The notes beneath the pieces were generated by a model, which saw nothing but the letters and a program-made list of their open reading frames with translations, ran no database searches and was not told where the DNA came from. This document shows, one piece after another, positions 41,741 to 49,040 of a stretch of DNA of 64,000 nucleotides (position 1 is the stretch's first letter; the number at the start of each line of letters is the position of its first letter). Source of the stretch: Bacteroides rodentium JCM 16496 (GTDB lineage: Bacteria > Bacteroidota > Bacteroidia > Bacteroidales > Bacteroidaceae). The DNA lies in the NCBI RefSeq assembly GCF_000614125.1, contig NZ_BAKJ01000006.1:62001-126000 (forward strand). The letters run 5' to 3'. A program made the translations under genes and the position numbers.

Positions 41741-43285
41741 ATGAAAAAGTCAACTATATGGATATTAGGTGTTGTTATGGGGCTTTCCTTCCTTAGTTTG
41801 CTGTATCTGCAGATAAGCTATATTGAGGAAATGGTGAAGATGCGTAACGGACAATTTGAAGAGGCGGTGAAGCGTGCGTTGATGGCTGCTTCGAAAGAGG
41901 CGGAGTCCGCAGAGGTTGTGCGCTGGCTGAATGAGGATATCTCCGAGGCGGAAAAGAAGGCATGGGAACAGTCGCAAAGCAGTAGCGGAGTGATGCGTAC
42001 CCAGCGGTTTGTGATGACGGCTCCGGATGGCAGTGTCCGTTCTTCGGTGGAATTGAAAACTTTCAGCAACGAGTCTTCTGAATTGCCAAGAGCAATGATT
42101 TCACGCAAACATGGGGCAAAAACCATTCCCCAGACTTCACGCTCGCAGATAGAGATGCTTAAAAACCGCTATCTTTACCAGCGTGCATTGGTGGATGAGG
42201 TGGTGTTGCAGATGGTGTACAATGCCAGCGACAAGCCGATTGAGGAGCGTGTCAATTTCAAAAGTCTGGACCAGTATCTAAAAGCAGGTCTGATAGAGAA
42301 TGGTCTCGGTGATATGGATTATCACTTCAAGGTGATAGACCGGGAAGGCAGGGAGGTATACCGTTGTGCGGATTATAGCGATGCAGGGAGTGAAAGCTCT
42401 TATTCGCAGCCATTGTTTTTGAATGACCCGCCGGCTCGTATGAGTATCGTCAAGATACATTTTCCGGGAAAGAAGGATTATATCTTCGATTCGGTCAGGT
42501 TTATGATACCGTCGATGATATTTACTTTTGTACTGCTGGTGACATTCATCTTTACGATTTACATCGTATTCCGCCAGAAGAAGCTGACGGAAATGAAGAA
42601 TGATTTCATCAACAATATGACGCACGAGTTCAAGACGCCGATATCGACGATTTCTCTGGCAGCGCAGATGTTGAAAGACCCGGCTGTGGGCAAGTCTCCG
42701 GCCATGTTCCAGCATATATCGGGTGTCATCAATGATGAGACGAAGCGCTTGAGGTTCCAGGTTGAGAAAGTGCTCCAGATGTCGATGTTCGACCGCCAGA
42801 AGGCTACTTTGAAGATGAAGGAACTGGATGCCAATGAACTGATAGCAGGTGTCATCAATACGTTTACACTGAAAGTGGAGCGTTATAATGGAAAGATAGA
42901 GTCGGAGCTTAAGGCTACGGACCCGATGATTTTTGCCGATGAGATGCACATCACCAATGTAGTTTTCAATCTCATGGATAATGCCGTGAAGTATAAACGT
43001 CCGGACGAGGATTTGCAGCTGACGGTGAAAACTTGGAACGAGCCGGGCAAACTGATGATTTCTATTCAGGATAACGGCATCGGCATCAAGAAGGAGAATT
43101 TGAAAAAGATATTCGAGAAGTTCTATCGCGTGCATACAGGTAATCTGCACGATGTGAAAGGCTTCGGCTTGGGACTGGCTTATGTGAAGAAGATTATTAT
43201 GGATCATAAGGGAACTATCCGGGCAGAGAGCGAACTGAACGTAGGAACTAAATTTATTATTGCATTACCTTTATTAAAAAATTGA
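41741..43285 (+). CDS. rprX: Sensor histidine kinase RprX, 514 aa
   Basis: The inner-membrane kinase of the Bacteroides RprX-RprY pair. Membrane segment 1 is IWILGVVMGLSFLSLLYLQI and segment 2 MIPSMIFTFVLLVTFIFTIY, which enclose a periplasmic sensor of about 220 residues. The kinase core has phospho-His in NNMTHEFKTPIST, the N-box NLMDNAVKYK, and G-boxes DNGIGIKKENL and GFGLGLAYVKK. I start it at the ATG 41741 rather than the GTG two codons earlier. The response regulator follows 5 bases after the stop. RprXY was first described in B. fragilis in connection with tetracycline response and later with stress-related genes. The name rests on gene order and on the strong likeness of the partner. 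Confidence 0.88.
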   Translation: MKKSTIWILGVVMGLSFLSLLYLQISYIEEMVKMRNGQFEEAVKRALMAASKEAESAEVVRWLNEDISEAEKKAWEQSQSSSGVMRTQRFVMTAPDGSVRSSVELKTFSNESSELPRAMISRKHGAKTIPQTSRSQIEMLKNRYLYQRALVDEVVLQMVYNASDKPIEERVNFKSLDQYLKAGLIENGLGDMDYHFKVIDREGREVYRCADYSDAGSESSYSQPLFLNDPPARMSIVKIHFPGKKDYIFDSVRFMIPSMIFTFVLLVTFIFTIYIVFRQKKLTEMKNDFINNMTHEFKTPISTISLAAQMLKDPAVGKSPAMFQHISGVINDETKRLRFQVEKVLQMSMFDRQKATLKMKELDANELIAGVINTFTLKVERYNGKIESELKATDPMIFADEMHITNVVFNLMDNAVKYKRPDEDLQLTVKTWNEPGKLMISIQDNGIGIKKENLKKIFEKFYRVHTGNLHDVKGFGLGLAYVKKIIMDHKGTIRAESELNVGTKFIIALPLLKN

Positions 43286-43290
43286 TTGAT

Positions 43291-43992
43291 ATGGACGAGA
43301 AACTGCGTATTTTATTGTGCGAAGACGATGAAAATCTTGGCATGCTTTTAAGAGAATATTTACAGGCAAAAGGTTACTCTGCCGAGTTGTGCCCTGATGG
43401 AGAAGCCGGATATAAGGCTTTCTTGAAGAATAAATATGACTTGTGTGTGTTTGATGTGATGATGCCGAAGAAAGACGGATTCACATTGGCACAGGAAGTG
43501 CGTGCGGCCAATGCCGAAATACCTATTATCTTCTTGACGGCAAAGACGTTGAAGGAAGATATTCTGGAAGGTTTCAAGATTGGTGCCGATGACTACATCA
43601 CCAAGCCCTTCAGTATGGAAGAGTTGACTTTCAGAATTGAAGCTATTCTGAGACGCGTTCGCGGAAAGAAGAACAAGGAGAGCAGCATCTATAAGATTGG
43701 TAAGTTTACATTCGACACGCAGAAACAGATTCTGGCGACTGCTGAGAAGCAGACTAAACTGACCACCAAAGAATCCGAACTGCTGGGTTTGCTTTGTGCG
43801 CATGCCAACGAAATTCTGCAGCGTGACTTTGCGTTGAAGACTATCTGGATTGATGACAACTATTTCAATGCACGTAGTATGGATGTATATATCACAAAGC
43901 TGCGTAAGCACCTGAAAGAAGATGATTCGATTGAAATCATCAACATTCACGGAAAGGGATATAAACTGATTACTCCGGAAGCTGAGTCTTGA
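43291..43992 (+). CDS. rprY: Response regulator RprY, OmpR/PhoB type, 233 aa
   Basis: Partner of RprX. The receiver domain (residues 1-120) has the acidic pair in LLCEDDENLG, the phospho-Asp in VFDVMMPKKDG, and Thr/Lys in FLTAKT and DDYITKPF. The C-terminal winged helix ends in SMDVYITKLRKHLKEDDSIE. The start is the ATG at 43291, 5 bases after rprX stops, so they are translationally close. The sequence matches what I remember of B. fragilis RprY almost residue for residue in the receiver. Confidence 0.92.
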   Translation: MDEKLRILLCEDDENLGMLLREYLQAKGYSAELCPDGEAGYKAFLKNKYDLCVFDVMMPKKDGFTLAQEVRAANAEIPIIFLTAKTLKEDILEGFKIGADDYITKPFSMEELTFRIEAILRRVRGKKNKESSIYKIGKFTFDTQKQILATAEKQTKLTTKESELLGLLCAHANEILQRDFALKTIWIDDNYFNARSMDVYITKLRKHLKEDDSIEIINIHGKGYKLITPEAES

Positions 43993-44028
43993 TGAGACTC
44001 GGCTCTCTTTGGGAGGGGGGAATAAAAA

Positions 44029-44062
44029 AGACGGTTTGCATGTATATGCTAACCGTCTTCTT
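44029..44062. terminator. Bidirectional terminator between rprY and the small membrane gene
   Basis: AAGACGGTT (44029-44037) pairs with AACCGTCTT (44051-44059), with GCAT/ATGC extending inside. A-rich and T-rich flanks serve both strands. Confidence 0.8.
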
Positions 44063-44081
44063 TATTTCTTTCCTTTTGATA

Positions 44082-44258
44082 TTAGTCGGCAATTCTCTTG
44101 TTGATAACAATGTAGGAAATCAATCCCACTACAACCAAAACGGCAGAACTGCCCAAGATGGCATTGTTGTTAACGTTGCCGGTAAAAGAACATGCAACCA
44201 GGATTACAGCTCCTATTACGACTAATATCAATCCCAGATTTTTTAATAAGCCTTTCAT
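44082..44258 (-). CDS. Small membrane protein, 58 aa
   Basis: The complementary strand encodes MKGLLKNLGLILVVIGAVIL followed by VACSFTGNVNNN, a second hydrophobic stretch (AILGSSAVLVVVGLISYIVI) and the end NKRIAD. It thus has two membrane segments joined by a short Asn-rich loop. Coding character is clear from the two well-formed helices, basic ends and a proper ATG. The overlapping plus-strand frame (43989-44225) is not a gene, because it runs through the terminator. Short proteins beginning MKGL(L/F)KNLG are common in Bacteroides; the function is unknown. It stands alone, convergent with rprY. Confidence 0.8.
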   Translation of the reverse strand: MKGLLKNLGLILVVIGAVILVACSFTGNVNNNAILGSSAVLVVVGLISYIVINKRIAD

Positions 44259-44363
44259 GTGTGTGTATTTTAATTAGATTATTATATTCTTTCGTATTCT
44301 TGTCACAAAGAAAAGCATAATTCTTTAACAAGCGAAATTATTTTTGCAAAAAATCCATATTTT

Positions 44364-44398
44364 AATGAAGAATGAAGAATGAAGAATGAAAAATGAAG
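44364..44398. repeat. Five tandem AATGAAG heptamers
   Basis: Units start at 44364, 44371, 44378, 44385 (AATGAAA) and 44392. They lie in the 200-base gap between the small membrane gene and MarR and resemble slippage-prone intergenic repeats. Confidence 0.7.
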
Positions 44399-44422
44399 TT
44401 TCATCCCCTTGTTTTCTCCTTT

Positions 44423-44452
44423 CTTAATCCTTAATCTTTAATCCTTAATCCC
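44423..44452. repeat. TTAATCC low-complexity repeat
   Basis: The word TTAATCC or TTAATCT is repeated four times. The same word makes up the long repeat at 60823-60932. Confidence 0.6.
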
Positions 44453-44458
44453 TATACT

Positions 44459-44905
44459 TTAGTCCTTGGTATTGAAGAAAATCTTCCTCAGCACCTCCTG
44501 GCTCACACTGAGCTCTTCGATGGTGATGCCTTTCAAGGCTTCTTTGAGGGTCTGGTTGGCAATGACGCGCGCGCGTTCTTCCAGCTCCTTGCCGTCCTTG
44601 GTCAGGTGTATCAGATTGGTTCGGCGGTCTTTTTTGTCCGATATGCGCACGACGAGATGCTGACGCTCCATATTGTCTATCAAACGCGTCATGCTGGGCT
44701 TGTCTTTGAAAGTTGCATTACACAACTCTTGTTGCGTCACCCCGTCCTTTTCCCATAAGAAGATGAGGACGGTCCACTGTTCCGGAGTAATCTCCAGACC
44801 GTTCTGGCGGAAGTTGCGGGACAGCTTTCGGTTAATGGCAGCCGACACTTTACCGTTCAGTATGGCAAAGATAAGGCGGATATCGAAGTTAAATTGCTCT
44901 ATCAT
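44459..44905 (-). CDS. MarR-family transcriptional regulator, 148 aa
   Basis: A winged-helix dimeric regulator of the MarR/SlyA type. It begins MIEQFNFDIRLIFAILNGKV and has the recognition region ITPEQWTVLIFLWEKDGVTQ, followed by the wing RISDKKDRRTNLIHLTKDGK, the family signature. I chose the Met at 44905, because the -7 box at 44930-44937 overlaps the longer frame from 44932. It is divergent from rpsF, with both promoters inside about 90 bases. A role in regulating itself is likely; the ligand and targets are unknown. Confidence 0.9.
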   Translation of the reverse strand: MIEQFNFDIRLIFAILNGKVSAAINRKLSRNFRQNGLEITPEQWTVLIFLWEKDGVTQQELCNATFKDKPSMTRLIDNMERQHLVVRISDKKDRRTNLIHLTKDGKELEERARVIANQTLKEALKGITIEELSVSQEVLRKIFFNTKD

Positions 44906-44929
44906 GAAATTATTGTTTAAACAACTTTG

Positions 44930-44937
44930 CAAAGATA
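44930..44937 (-). promoter_or_regulatory. -7 promoter box (TATCTTTG) of the marR gene
   Basis: It fits TAnnTTTG on the minus strand, 25 bases before the start. It sets the start codon. Confidence 0.55.
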
Positions 44938-44987
44938 GTGCAAGCCGAAGACAATTCCTATATCCCTACACAAAAAAACATTAAATG

Positions 44988-45018
44988 TTTGTAGTTCAAA
45001 ATAAAATGTCTACCTTTG
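44988..45018 (+). promoter_or_regulatory. Promoter of rpsF-rpsR-rplI
   Basis: TTTG (44988-44991) and TACCTTTG (45011-45018) are 19 bases apart, a full match to the Bacteroides consensus. The leader to the rpsF ATG is about 40 bases and AT-rich. Confidence 0.8.
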
Positions 45019-45064
45019 CACCGCATTTTTAAAACGAATAATTTATTTATTTAATTAAACGAGT

Positions 45065-45409
45065 ATGAATCAATACGAAACCGTTTTCATTTTGACTCCC
45101 GTTTTGTCTGATGTTCAGATGAAGGAAGCGGTAGAAAAATTCAAAGGCATCCTTACTGCTGAAGGTGCTGAGATTGTAAATGAAGAAAACTGGGGACTGA
45201 AGAAGCTGGCATATCCTATCCAGAAGAAGTCAACAGGTTTCTATCAGCTGATTGAGTTCAATGCAGAACCTACTGTTATTGAGAAATTGGAAGTAAACTT
45301 CCGTCGTGACGAGCGCGTTATCCGTTTCTTGACTTTCAAGCAAGATAAGTACGCTGCTGAATATGCTGCGAAGAGAAGAAGTGTTAAATCAACTAAAAAG
45401 GAGGATTAA
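45065..45409 (+). CDS. rpsF: 30S ribosomal protein S6
   Basis: S6 binds S18 on the platform of the small ribosomal subunit. The opening [14 protein letters not shown] and the stretch [20 protein letters not shown] are typical, and the 114-residue length is normal. The Lys-rich tail ([14 protein letters not shown]) is usual in this phylum. It is first in the rpsF-rpsR-rplI operon, 2 bases before rpsR, with a strong promoter upstream. Confidence 0.97.
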   Translation: MNQYETVFILTPVLSDVQMKEAVEKFKGILTAEGAEIVNEENWGLKKLAYPIQKKSTGFYQLIEFNAEPTVIEKLEVNFRRDERVIRFLTFKQDKYAAEYAAKRRSVKSTKKED

Positions 45410-45411
45410 TC

Positions 45412-45684
45412 ATGGCACAACAAGTTCAATCAGAAATCAGATATTTAACTCCGCCCTCAGTAGACGTTAAGAAGAAGAAATACTGCCGTTTCAAAAAGAG
45501 CGGCATTAAGTACATCGACTACAAAGATCCCGAATTCTTGAAGAAATTCTTGAATGAGCAAGGTAAAATCCTTCCGCGTCGTATTACCGGTACTTCTTTG
45601 AAGTTCCAACGTCGTGTAGCTCAAGCTGTGAAGAGAGCACGTCACTTGGCGTTGCTGCCCTATGTAACTGACATGATGAAATAA
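45412..45684 (+). CDS. rpsR: 30S ribosomal protein S18
   Basis: S18 partners S6 in the small subunit. [20 protein letters not shown] and the [20 protein letters not shown] core identify it; 90 residues is the usual length. The single Cys of the first motif is the lone remnant of a zinc site found in some relatives. It is followed by a GGAGGA ribosome-binding site and rplI, 15 bases later. Confidence 0.97.
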   Translation: MAQQVQSEIRYLTPPSVDVKKKKYCRFKKSGIKYIDYKDPEFLKKFLNEQGKILPRRITGTSLKFQRRVAQAVKRARHLALLPYVTDMMK

Positions 45685-45699
45685 TAGGAGGAGGAAAGT

Positions 45700-46149
45700 A
45701 TGGAAATTATATTGAAAGAAGACATCGTAAACTTGGGTTATAAGAACGACATCGTAACAGTAAAGTCTGGCTACGGTCGTAACTACCTCATCCCGACTGG
45801 TAAAGCTGTCATCGCTTCACCGGCTGCAAAGAAAATGTTGGCTGAAGAGCTGAAACAACGCGCTCATAAGCTGGAGAAAATCAAAAAGGATGCTGAAGAA
45901 CTGGCTGCTAAGCTGGAAGGCGTATCATTGAAGATTGCTACTAAGGTTAGCTCTACTGGTACTATCTTCGGTTCTGTTGGTAATATCCAGATTGCTGAAG
46001 AGTTGGCTAAATTGGGTCACAACATCGATCGTAAGATTATCGTTGTTAAGGACGCAGTGAAAGAAGTTGGTAACTACAAGGCTATCGTTAAGCTGCACAA
46101 GGAAGTTTCTGTAGAAGTTCCTTTCGAAGTGGTTGCTGAAGAAGCATAA
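45700..46149 (+). CDS. rplI: 50S ribosomal protein L9
   Basis: L9 is a two-domain protein of the large subunit at the base of the L1 stalk. The N-terminal motif EDIVNLGYKNDIVTVKSGYG and NYLIPTGKAVIA match the family signature. The connecting helix (KMLAEELKQRAHKLEKIKKD) and the C-terminal domain are complete in 149 residues. It is last in the operon and followed by a terminator. Confidence 0.97.
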   Translation: MEIILKEDIVNLGYKNDIVTVKSGYGRNYLIPTGKAVIASPAAKKMLAEELKQRAHKLEKIKKDAEELAAKLEGVSLKIATKVSSTGTIFGSVGNIQIAEELAKLGHNIDRKIIVVKDAVKEVGNYKAIVKLHKEVSVEVPFEVVAEEA

Positions 46150-46174
46150 GAAAAAGACTTTATAATGATAAGAA

Positions 46175-46207
46175 AGCTTGGTTCTGGTAAAGGACCGGGC
46201 TTTTCTA
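46175..46207 (+). terminator. Terminator of the rpsF operon
   Basis: AGCTTGGTTC pairs with GGACCGGGCT using G-U pairs, followed by TTTT. Confidence 0.75.
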
Positions 46208-46271
46208 TTTTGGGGCGTATGTGTGGGGGCTTATTGAGGGATACGTATGTCTCTTTGCGAGGTTACTAATG

Positions 46272-46307
46272 CAAAAAAGAGCATATCCACTCAGGGGTAT
46301 GCTCTTT
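46272..46307 (-). terminator. Terminator of the RRM protein gene
   Basis: AAAGAGCATATCC and GGGTATGCTCTTT form the stem. On the minus strand six T follow, 26 bases after the stop codon of the RRM gene. Confidence 0.8.
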
Positions 46308-46332
46308 GCCTTATTGTCAGCCAATAATTCTT

Positions 46333-46578
46333 TTAGTTTCTTGGCAATGCTTCTTTCACTACCATTTGGCGGCCTACATATTCTGCTCCATTCAATTTGT
46401 TGATTGCTTGTTGGGCTTCAGCAGCTTCGGGCATCTCTACGAAGGCAAAACCTTTTGATCTGTTTGTATTACGGTCCATAATCAGTTTTACTGATTCTAC
46501 TGTTCCATACTCTTCCATTACTTGTCTCAAATCTGATTCCCTAACGTTGTAGCTAAGGTTTCCAATGTACATATTCAT
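46333..46578 (-). CDS. RRM-domain RNA-binding protein, 81 aa
   Basis: A single RNA-recognition motif and almost nothing else. The RNP2 motif is MYIGNLSY at the N-terminus and RNP1 is KGFAFVEM, with the aromatic residues needed for RNA stacking. The Met at 46578 begins MNMYIGNL; an in-frame Met three codons earlier is less typical. Small RRM proteins of this class in Bacteroides (such as RbpA/RbpB of B. thetaiotaomicron) are reported to affect polysaccharide gene expression, so it may act after transcription on loci like the one in this window; that link is inference. A long gap precedes it, which suggests a structured or regulated leader. Confidence 0.93.
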   Translation of the reverse strand: MNMYIGNLSYNVRESDLRQVMEEYGTVESVKLIMDRNTNRSKGFAFVEMPEAAEAQQAINKLNGAEYVGRQMVVKEALPRN

Positions 46579-46851
46579 AAAATACAAAAATAAAAAATTA
46601 ATAATTCAATAAAGGAGTCTTAGGAAGTTGTAGTCAGAAATGAAAATTCTCAATGTGGTTAATCGAGGAGAGACATAGTGAAAAGCAGATCGTAATAAAC
46701 CTCTTATTGTTTTGTTGATGCAAAGTAACGGCTTTTATTCGGTATATGCACTATACTTTATCATTTATCTGCCATATAATACCCTTTTTTGTGAAATAAG
46801 ACCAAGACTTAACAATTAGAAGGGAACGGAAGGAGAGGATAGGGCATAAAA
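46579..46851. other. Leader region upstream of the RRM gene
   Basis: No open frame of note is present. On the minus strand a near match to the -7 box (TTACTTTG, 46728-46721) would give a leader of about 130-140 bases. Nothing else is recognised. Confidence 0.4.
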
Positions 46852-46885
46852 AAAGTCTGGTGTGCTTGTATGCACGTCAGACTTT
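46852..46885 (-). terminator. Terminator of the small lipoprotein gene
   Basis: AAAGTCTG (46852-46859) pairs with CAGACTTT (46878-46885), with TGTGC/GCAC inside. On the minus strand a T-run follows. Confidence 0.8.
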
Positions 46886-46911
46886 CAATTCTCTCGAGTG
46901 TTGTACTGAAA

Positions 46912-47124
46912 TTATTCAGCTACAACAGCTGCGCTATCTACTGCTACAGTGTCAGCTGCTGCTGCGGCGGCGGCTGCTTCAGCTGCGGCTGCTTCTACAG
47001 CTGCGATTGAGTCAGCGATACGGATAGAATCTGCAGTTGCTTGTTCAGCGTTAGCTGCTTTGTTGCCACAAGATGCGAAAGATACTGCTACGATAGCTGC
47101 AGCCATCAAAACTAATTTTTTCAT
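46912..47124 (-). CDS. Small Ala-rich lipoprotein, 70 aa
   Basis: The product begins MKKLVLMAAAIVAVSFASC with a lipobox Cys, so the mature protein is about 51 residues. That part is extremely rich in Ala (about 25 in 50), with short acidic steps (ADSIRIADSIAAVEAAA) that should form an amphipathic helix or coiled coil. There are no catalytic motifs. The Met at 47124 is chosen because the -7 box at 47175-47182 is 51 bases upstream and the longer frame adds only a basic non-signal stretch. It is monocistronic with its own terminator. The function is unknown; a surface or periplasmic structural role is possible. Confidence 0.75.
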   Translation of the reverse strand: MKKLVLMAAAIVAVSFASCGNKAANAEQATADSIRIADSIAAVEAAAAEAAAAAAAADTVAVDSAAVVAE

Positions 47125-47174
47125 TTTCCTTACTTTTAAAACGTAATACAATCAATTGCTTTATTAAAACGTTG

Positions 47175-47182
47175 CAAAGGTA
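47175..47182 (-). promoter_or_regulatory. -7 promoter box (TACCTTTG) of the small lipoprotein gene
   Basis: It matches TAnnTTTG on the minus strand. I found no -33 box. Confidence 0.5.
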
Positions 47183-47281
47183 TGTACTTTTTGAATATGT
47201 TGTTCTCGAAACCCCAACTTTTTTTATATTTTTTTTGGAGCTTCGGTTGTTTTTGAAGCTATTCGTATGTTTTACAACATG

Positions 47282-48955
47282 TTAATCTACGGCAATGCTA
47301 TTGTATAAGTATCTCTTGATACTTCTTTTGGGTGTTTTCTCAAATTCTGTCGGATAAAGTTGGATTTGGCTTACCTTTTCGTAGGCTGCCACGCTGTTAT
47401 TCAGATTTTTGAGATTTTCATCCATAATGGTTTTAAGGTTATCCGGCTGGTTCAGTCCCAAGGAATCCAGGGCTTCATAGTCGGCATATACCAATGCTAC
47501 TAGTTTCTTGTTCCGTTCGATGACAAGGCTTTCCAGGACGAAAGGCATGTTATTGAGCCGCGCTTCTATTTCTTCGGGGAAGATATTCTGTCCGCTGGAA
47601 CTGAGAATCATGGTCTTGCTGCGTCCGCGGATATAGAGGTTGTTGTTCTCGTCCAGTGTGCCCAGGTCGCCGGTGCGGAGCCATCCGTCTGCGGTGAAGA
47701 CTTCTTTGGTGGCTTCCGGATTCTTATAATAGCCGGTCATCACGTTCTCGCCGCGTACTTGTATTTCGCCGAGTTTGTCGTCCGGGTTTTCCTTGTAGAT
47801 ACGGGCTTCCATGATGTCGAGTACCCGTCCGGAAGAAGTCGGGACAAATTCATCCCAGGGAGCGTAGCTGATGAGAGGAGCACATTCGGTCATGCCGTAG
47901 CCGATGGTGAAGGGGAACTTGATGCGGTGGAAGAATTCTTCCACTTCCGGGTTCATGGCTGCACCTCCTATGATGACTTCCTTGAAACGTCCGCCCAGTG
48001 CGTCAATCAGTTTCTTGCGGATTTGCCCGTATATCTGTCCGTCAAGCAAGGGAATGCTGAGCGCCCATTTCATGGTCTTTTTGTTGATGATGGGCTGGAT
48101 TACGTTCTTGTATATCTTTTCAATGACAAGGGGTACGGTGATAATCAGGTTGGGTTTCACTTCCTCGAAAGCTTTCATCAGAATCTTTGGGGAAGGCACT
48201 TTTCCCAACAGTGTGACGTGTGTGCCGACGGCCGTGGCGGTAAGGAAATCGAATGCGCAGCCGTATGCATGTGCCAAAGGCAGGAAAGAGAGCACTTTGT
48301 CCCCTTTCTTCAGCAGCCCGGTACGTATGCCGAAGGTGACGTTGCCGGCCAGGTTGTTTCCCGTCAGCATGACGCCCTTGCTGAATCCGGTGGTGCCCGA
48401 GGTATAATTCAGCAGCATGACCTTGTCGTTGGAAAGGTCCGTATAGACAATATCTTCTTTGTGGAAACCGTTCGGATAAACTTTTCCCATCTCACTGTTC
48501 TGGTGCTTGAGGAAACGTTGGATGGTTTCTCCGTCCCGTTGATACAGGCAGCGGAAGTCGCTCAGCGAGAACACGCCGCGCAGCCCGTTGAGCCGTTCTT
48601 CTTCCAGATGTTCCCAAATGGCATCGCTGGTAAAGAGGAACGTTGATTCGGAGTGGTTTATGATATGATGTACATCATTGGGGTTGAAATCTTGCAAGAT
48701 GGGGACTACGATACCGCCATAGGTAATGGTAGCCATGTAGGCGATACACCAGCGGGCATTGTTCTTGCCGATGATGGATATTTTGTCACCGCGGCGCAGT
48801 TGGCAGTGTTTGAAGAGAAGGTGCAGTTTCGCAATTTCTTGCGCCACTTCGCCATAAGTATAACCCTCGTTTTCTCCATAGTCGGTATAGCAGGGGAGGT
48901 CCCAATTCTCGCGGAAACTATGCTCGTATAGTTTGATAAAGTTCTCTTGTATCAT
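47282..48955 (-). CDS. AMP-binding acyl-CoA synthetase (long-chain fatty acid-CoA ligase-like), 557 aa
   Basis: It activates a fatty acid with ATP and joins it to CoA, or a related carrier thiol. The P-loop-like core motif LLNYTSGTTGFSKGVML and the GYGMTECAPLISY and WLRTGDLG motifs identify the ANL superfamily. The C-terminal Lys region (PTEFEKTPKRSIKRYLY) follows. At 557 residues it is a usual length, and the FACS linker is short, so the chain-length preference is open. No membrane segment or signal is seen. It is divergent from mtaB with separate promoters. The gene symbol fadD would be a guess, so I leave it empty. Confidence 0.9.
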   Translation of the reverse strand: MIQENFIKLYEHSFRENWDLPCYTDYGENEGYTYGEVAQEIAKLHLLFKHCQLRRGDKISIIGKNNARWCIAYMATITYGGIVVPILQDFNPNDVHHIINHSESTFLFTSDAIWEHLEEERLNGLRGVFSLSDFRCLYQRDGETIQRFLKHQNSEMGKVYPNGFHKEDIVYTDLSNDKVMLLNYTSGTTGFSKGVMLTGNNLAGNVTFGIRTGLLKKGDKVLSFLPLAHAYGCAFDFLTATAVGTHVTLLGKVPSPKILMKAFEEVKPNLIITVPLVIEKIYKNVIQPIINKKTMKWALSIPLLDGQIYGQIRKKLIDALGGRFKEVIIGGAAMNPEVEEFFHRIKFPFTIGYGMTECAPLISYAPWDEFVPTSSGRVLDIMEARIYKENPDDKLGEIQVRGENVMTGYYKNPEATKEVFTADGWLRTGDLGTLDENNNLYIRGRSKTMILSSSGQNIFPEEIEARLNNMPFVLESLVIERNKKLVALVYADYEALDSLGLNQPDNLKTIMDENLKNLNNSVAAYEKVSQIQLYPTEFEKTPKRSIKRYLYNSIAVD

Positions 48956-48978
48956 TGCACAAATTTTAGTTGAATGTG

Positions 48979-48986
48979 CAAAAGTA
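48979..48986 (-). promoter_or_regulatory. -7 promoter box (TACTTTTG) of the acyl-CoA synthetase gene
   Basis: It fits TAnnTTTG on the minus strand, 24 bases before the start codon. Confidence 0.5.
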
Positions 48987-49008
48987 GGAAAAATAGATTA
49001 ATAATGTA

Positions 49009-49016
49009 TATCTTTG
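49009..49016 (+). promoter_or_regulatory. -7 promoter box (TATCTTTG) of mtaB
   Basis: It fits TAnnTTTG, 25 bases before the ATG at 49041, and makes the upstream in-frame codon at 49014 impossible as a start. Confidence 0.55.
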
Positions 49017-49040
49017 CGGCATAAATGTGTTTATAAGCTC

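Noticed and set aside
43989..44225. 78-codon plus-strand open frame after rprY
   Set aside because: It runs through the bidirectional terminator, and the complementary strand encodes a better membrane protein.
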